A stretch of 33,385 nucleotides of DNA from Candidatus Ryanbacteria bacterium RIFCSPHIGHO2_02_FULL_48_12 (GTDB taxonomy: Bacteria > Patescibacteriota > Minisyncoccia > Ryanbacterales > 2-02-FULL-48-12). The notes under the pieces are model-generated. The model saw only the letters and a program-made list of their open reading frames with translations, made no database searches and was not told the origin of the DNA. The stretch's first letter is position 1, and each line of letters opens with the position of its first letter. The stretch lies in contig MHNR01000001.1 of the NCBI GenBank assembly GCA_001819875.1, positions 44,946 through 78,330 on the forward strand, in the 5' to 3' direction. Both the position numbers and the translations under genes were made by a program. This document shows positions 31,740 through 33,385 of this stretch, one piece after another.

Positions 31740-33201
31740 GAAAAACTCCTCCATACAAAGATACCAACACTACAAATCCTGCATGCCCTAAGTCTACTGA
31801 TGCAAACGGCAGAGACCCAAGAACATGTATGATAAAAAGTTCGTAGGAAAGTAAAGCATAACTTACACCCCCCAAAAGCATTCCGAGTAGGGACGCGGCA
31901 AACCCCGCGAGCACCGCCGCAAAACCAAACGCCATAGTGATCGGGATGAATGATAAGACTAGTATATTCGCAAGTGGACTAATAAACGACAATGTTCCGA
32001 AGTAGTATATGAGGGTCGGCAATACACTTGCTTGCGCGCCAAGTGTAGATGCTAGATTCTCGCGTACGCCGAAATATTTTGGGAACCACCCAAGATACCG
32101 TTTTACTATCGGCGCAAGATACACAATGCCGAATGTCGCCAAAAATGAAAGCTGAAATCCTACATCAAATCGGAGAATCCGCGGATCATAGAGCATCATC
32201 AGTGTTCCCGCGCATACAATAGCGTTGGCCGCCTGATACGACCGCCCCTCTCGACGCGCTATAAGTACGAGAATACCCATAATACTTGCCCGTACGATGG
32301 AGGCAGATGCTCCCGTCATCACCGTAAATCCAATCACACATATGACCGGTATCCAAAACCCCGCTACAGCCCCAACATGTAAAACCCTCATGAGCACGGC
32401 AATGTTTTCGGCGATAATCGTAATGTTGAATCCGGAGAGCGCTACAATATGAGTCGTCCCCGTACGTTGCAAATCTAAAGAAAGATCTTCCGGGATGCCG
32501 GTACGCGACCCCACAAGAAGACCTTTGAGTAATGAAGCGTGTGGCTCCGGTACTATCTCCTCTACTCCCTGCTCCACACGCTGTTTTATACGTAAGAGAT
32601 ATTGATATGCTACGACTCCCTGATCACGCTGGATCAACTCTATCTGTGGATGACGCATGAGTGCATATACGCCTTTTGACTTAAGATATGCAGGATAATC
32701 AAACCCATCAAATGCCTCTGGCCGTTCCAAGACGCCAGAAAGACGCAATTTATCTCCGTATACATACGAAGGATACTCGTCCGCATACACGACAACCCGC
32801 CCCAATAAAGGACGCGTTCCTTGATCGTGGGCTATTTGCTTGAGCTCAATCACAAGCCGCAGTGAATTTGCATTTTCTTGCGACTCTTCCGCTACAACTC
32901 CCTCGAGTACAATCCTTGGTCCTATATCCCCCAATATAAATGGATCTTGATAGGCAAACTCCACCGCATCATACCGCCATATGCCGAGCCCAAAACTCAT
33001 CAGCATCATACCAAGCACTACCGCATGATTCAACTTTGCCCTTTGGCGTACTCGTGTGTCTAGTAATCCAAAAGAAAAAGATGCGATAGCGCCTGCGATC
33101 AAACCATACACTACAGGGACAGCAATCGGCCAGAAAGAACGTACTGCTATGCCAGCAATACAACCACAGAGTACACACAAAAAAGCACGTGCTTTGGGCA
33201 T
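31660..33201 (-). CDS. comEC: ComEC/Rec2 DNA-uptake channel without MBL domain
   Basis: A 513-residue polytopic membrane protein. N-terminal helices are followed by the soluble DUF4131/OB-like part (VVYADEYPSYVYGDKLRLSG), and then the competence domain with LLKGLLVGSRTGIPEDL and GTTHIVALSGFNI (His about 251). Around eight more helices follow. The C-terminal metallo-beta-lactamase domain of long ComEC proteins is absent; a free one is encoded at 28822-29679. It imports single-stranded DNA across the membrane. It starts 45 nt after recJ. A possible -10 (TATGCT) lies 11 nt before the ATG. The C-terminal tail is coded within the region overlapping the TMTC-like gene. Confidence 0.92.
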   Translation of the reverse strand: MPKARAFLCVLCGCIAGIAVRSFWPIAVPVVYGLIAGAIASFSFGLLDTRVRQRAKLNHAVVLGMMLMSFGLGIWRYDAVEFAYQDPFILGDIGPRIVLEGVVAEESQENANSLRLVIELKQIAHDQGTRPLLGRVVVYADEYPSYVYGDKLRLSGVLERPEAFDGFDYPAYLKSKGVYALMRHPQIELIQRDQGVVAYQYLLRIKQRVEQGVEEIVPEPHASLLKGLLVGSRTGIPEDLSLDLQRTGTTHIVALSGFNITIIAENIAVLMRVLHVGAVAGFWIPVICVIGFTVMTGASASIVRASIMGILVLIARREGRSYQAANAIVCAGTLMMLYDPRILRFDVGFQLSFLATFGIVYLAPIVKRYLGWFPKYFGVRENLASTLGAQASVLPTLIYYFGTLSFISPLANILVLSFIPITMAFGFAAVLAGFAASLLGMLLGGVSYALLSYELFIIHVLGSLPFASVDLGHAGFVVLVSLYGGVFLRALVSHRRTQKYRAVSGGDAVLGAR

Positions 33202-33246
33202 GCACTATCCGTAGCATAGAACTTCCACAAGAAAAAGATGCACGTG

Positions 33247-33385
33247 TTAACTCAACCGGATATCCTCGAGACGCAGACGAAGCTCGCGATTACCATTCCA
33301 CTCATTAAGATCGAACGATACTACCGCATCCACATGCGCGCCTACTGCGACCACATCCATCCACTCGCGCGGCGCATTAAATTTG
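33247..33385 (-). CDS. recJ: RecJ single-strand exonuclease C-terminus (partial)
   Basis: The minus strand from the window edge reads KFNAPREWMDVVAVGAHV, then VVSFDLNEWNGNRELRLRL and EDIRLS before TAA at 33247. This N-E-W-N-G-x-R-x-L-x-L-x-L-x-D-I-R ending is the typical C-terminal OB-fold end of RecJ, the 5'-3' ssDNA exonuclease of recombination and mismatch repair. Only 45 codons are present. It lies upstream of comEC on the same strand, so DNA uptake and processing genes are adjacent. Confidence 0.8.
   Translation of the reverse strand, partial: KFNAPREWMDVVAVGAHVDAVVSFDLNEWNGNRELRLRLEDIRLS

Noticed and set aside
1-33385. CRISPR arrays, insertion sequences, prophage or ordinary tRNA genes
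   Set aside because: No spaced repeats, transposase-like ORFs or tRNA T-arm/acceptor combinations were found apart from the tRNA-like domain of tmRNA. A tRNAscan/Infernal run would be needed to exclude divergent ones.

Overview
The window looks like a chromosomal segment from a small-genome bacterium, most probably of the Candidate Phyla Radiation (Patescibacteria, Parcubacteria-like). This is inference from gene content: very tight packing, a dimeric-type glycyl-tRNA synthetase, a half-length MFS protein, a ComEC split from its metallo-beta-lactamase domain, a short RecO without zinc cysteines, an NDK with an insert before the active-site loop, and a TMTC-like glycosyltransferase. TGA ends at least three genes (metG, the AI-2E protein, the HTH gene), so the genetic code is standard and not the UGA=Gly code of Gracilibacteria. 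No phage, IS element, CRISPR array, rRNA or ordinary tRNA gene was seen.

Layout. 1-5181 (minus): leuS, a sugar-nucleotidyltransferase, TsaC/Sua5, glyA and the first codons of folD. 5220-5470 (plus): a lone 66-codon ORF with a very strong Shine-Dalgarno. 5467-18174 (minus): a long run of ileS, recO, a membrane-anchored repeat protein, a duplicated glyS 5' fragment, glyS, a small membrane protein, an M16 peptidase, an AI-2E-type permease, metG and tatD. 18231-20405 (minus): argS, then an HTH gene with its own promoter. 20466-21165 (minus): an unknown protein with an HECRH motif. 21221-23270 (plus): smpB, tmRNA, infC, rpmI and rplT, with terminators after smpB and rplT. 23278-23468: a candidate structured small RNA in a convergent gap. 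23454-28092 (minus): a YjdF/VanZ-like membrane protein, a beta-CASP RNase, a SLOG protein, MgtC, an amino-acid permease and a half-MFS. 28108-28231: a second structured RNA-like element. 28271-33385: ndk and a free ComEC-type MBL protein (minus), a TMTC-like glycosyltransferase with TPRs (plus), comEC and the 3' end of recJ (minus).

How it works together. Translation dominates: five aminoacyl-tRNA synthetases (Leu, Met, Gly, Ile, Arg), the trans-translation pair SmpB/tmRNA, IF3, L35, L20 and the t6A enzyme TsaC. Other groups are one-carbon metabolism (GlyA-FolD), DNA uptake and repair (ComEC, its split MBL partner, RecJ, RecO) and membrane or surface functions.

Most notable points: (1) IleRS carries a complete histidine-phosphatase domain with all catalytic residues, inserted in a zinc-knuckle loop. 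(2) infC apparently begins with AUU only 3 nt after the 3' end of tmRNA, so tmRNA processing would leave an almost leaderless IF3 mRNA. (3) Several transcription units have a -10 box 6-7 nt before the ATG, implying leaderless mRNAs, while three unknown or accessory genes have strong SD sequences. (4) There are two undescribed structured RNA candidates, one exposing an anti-SD-like ACCUCCUU. (5) The 5' end of glyS is duplicated as a 34-codon mini-ORF.
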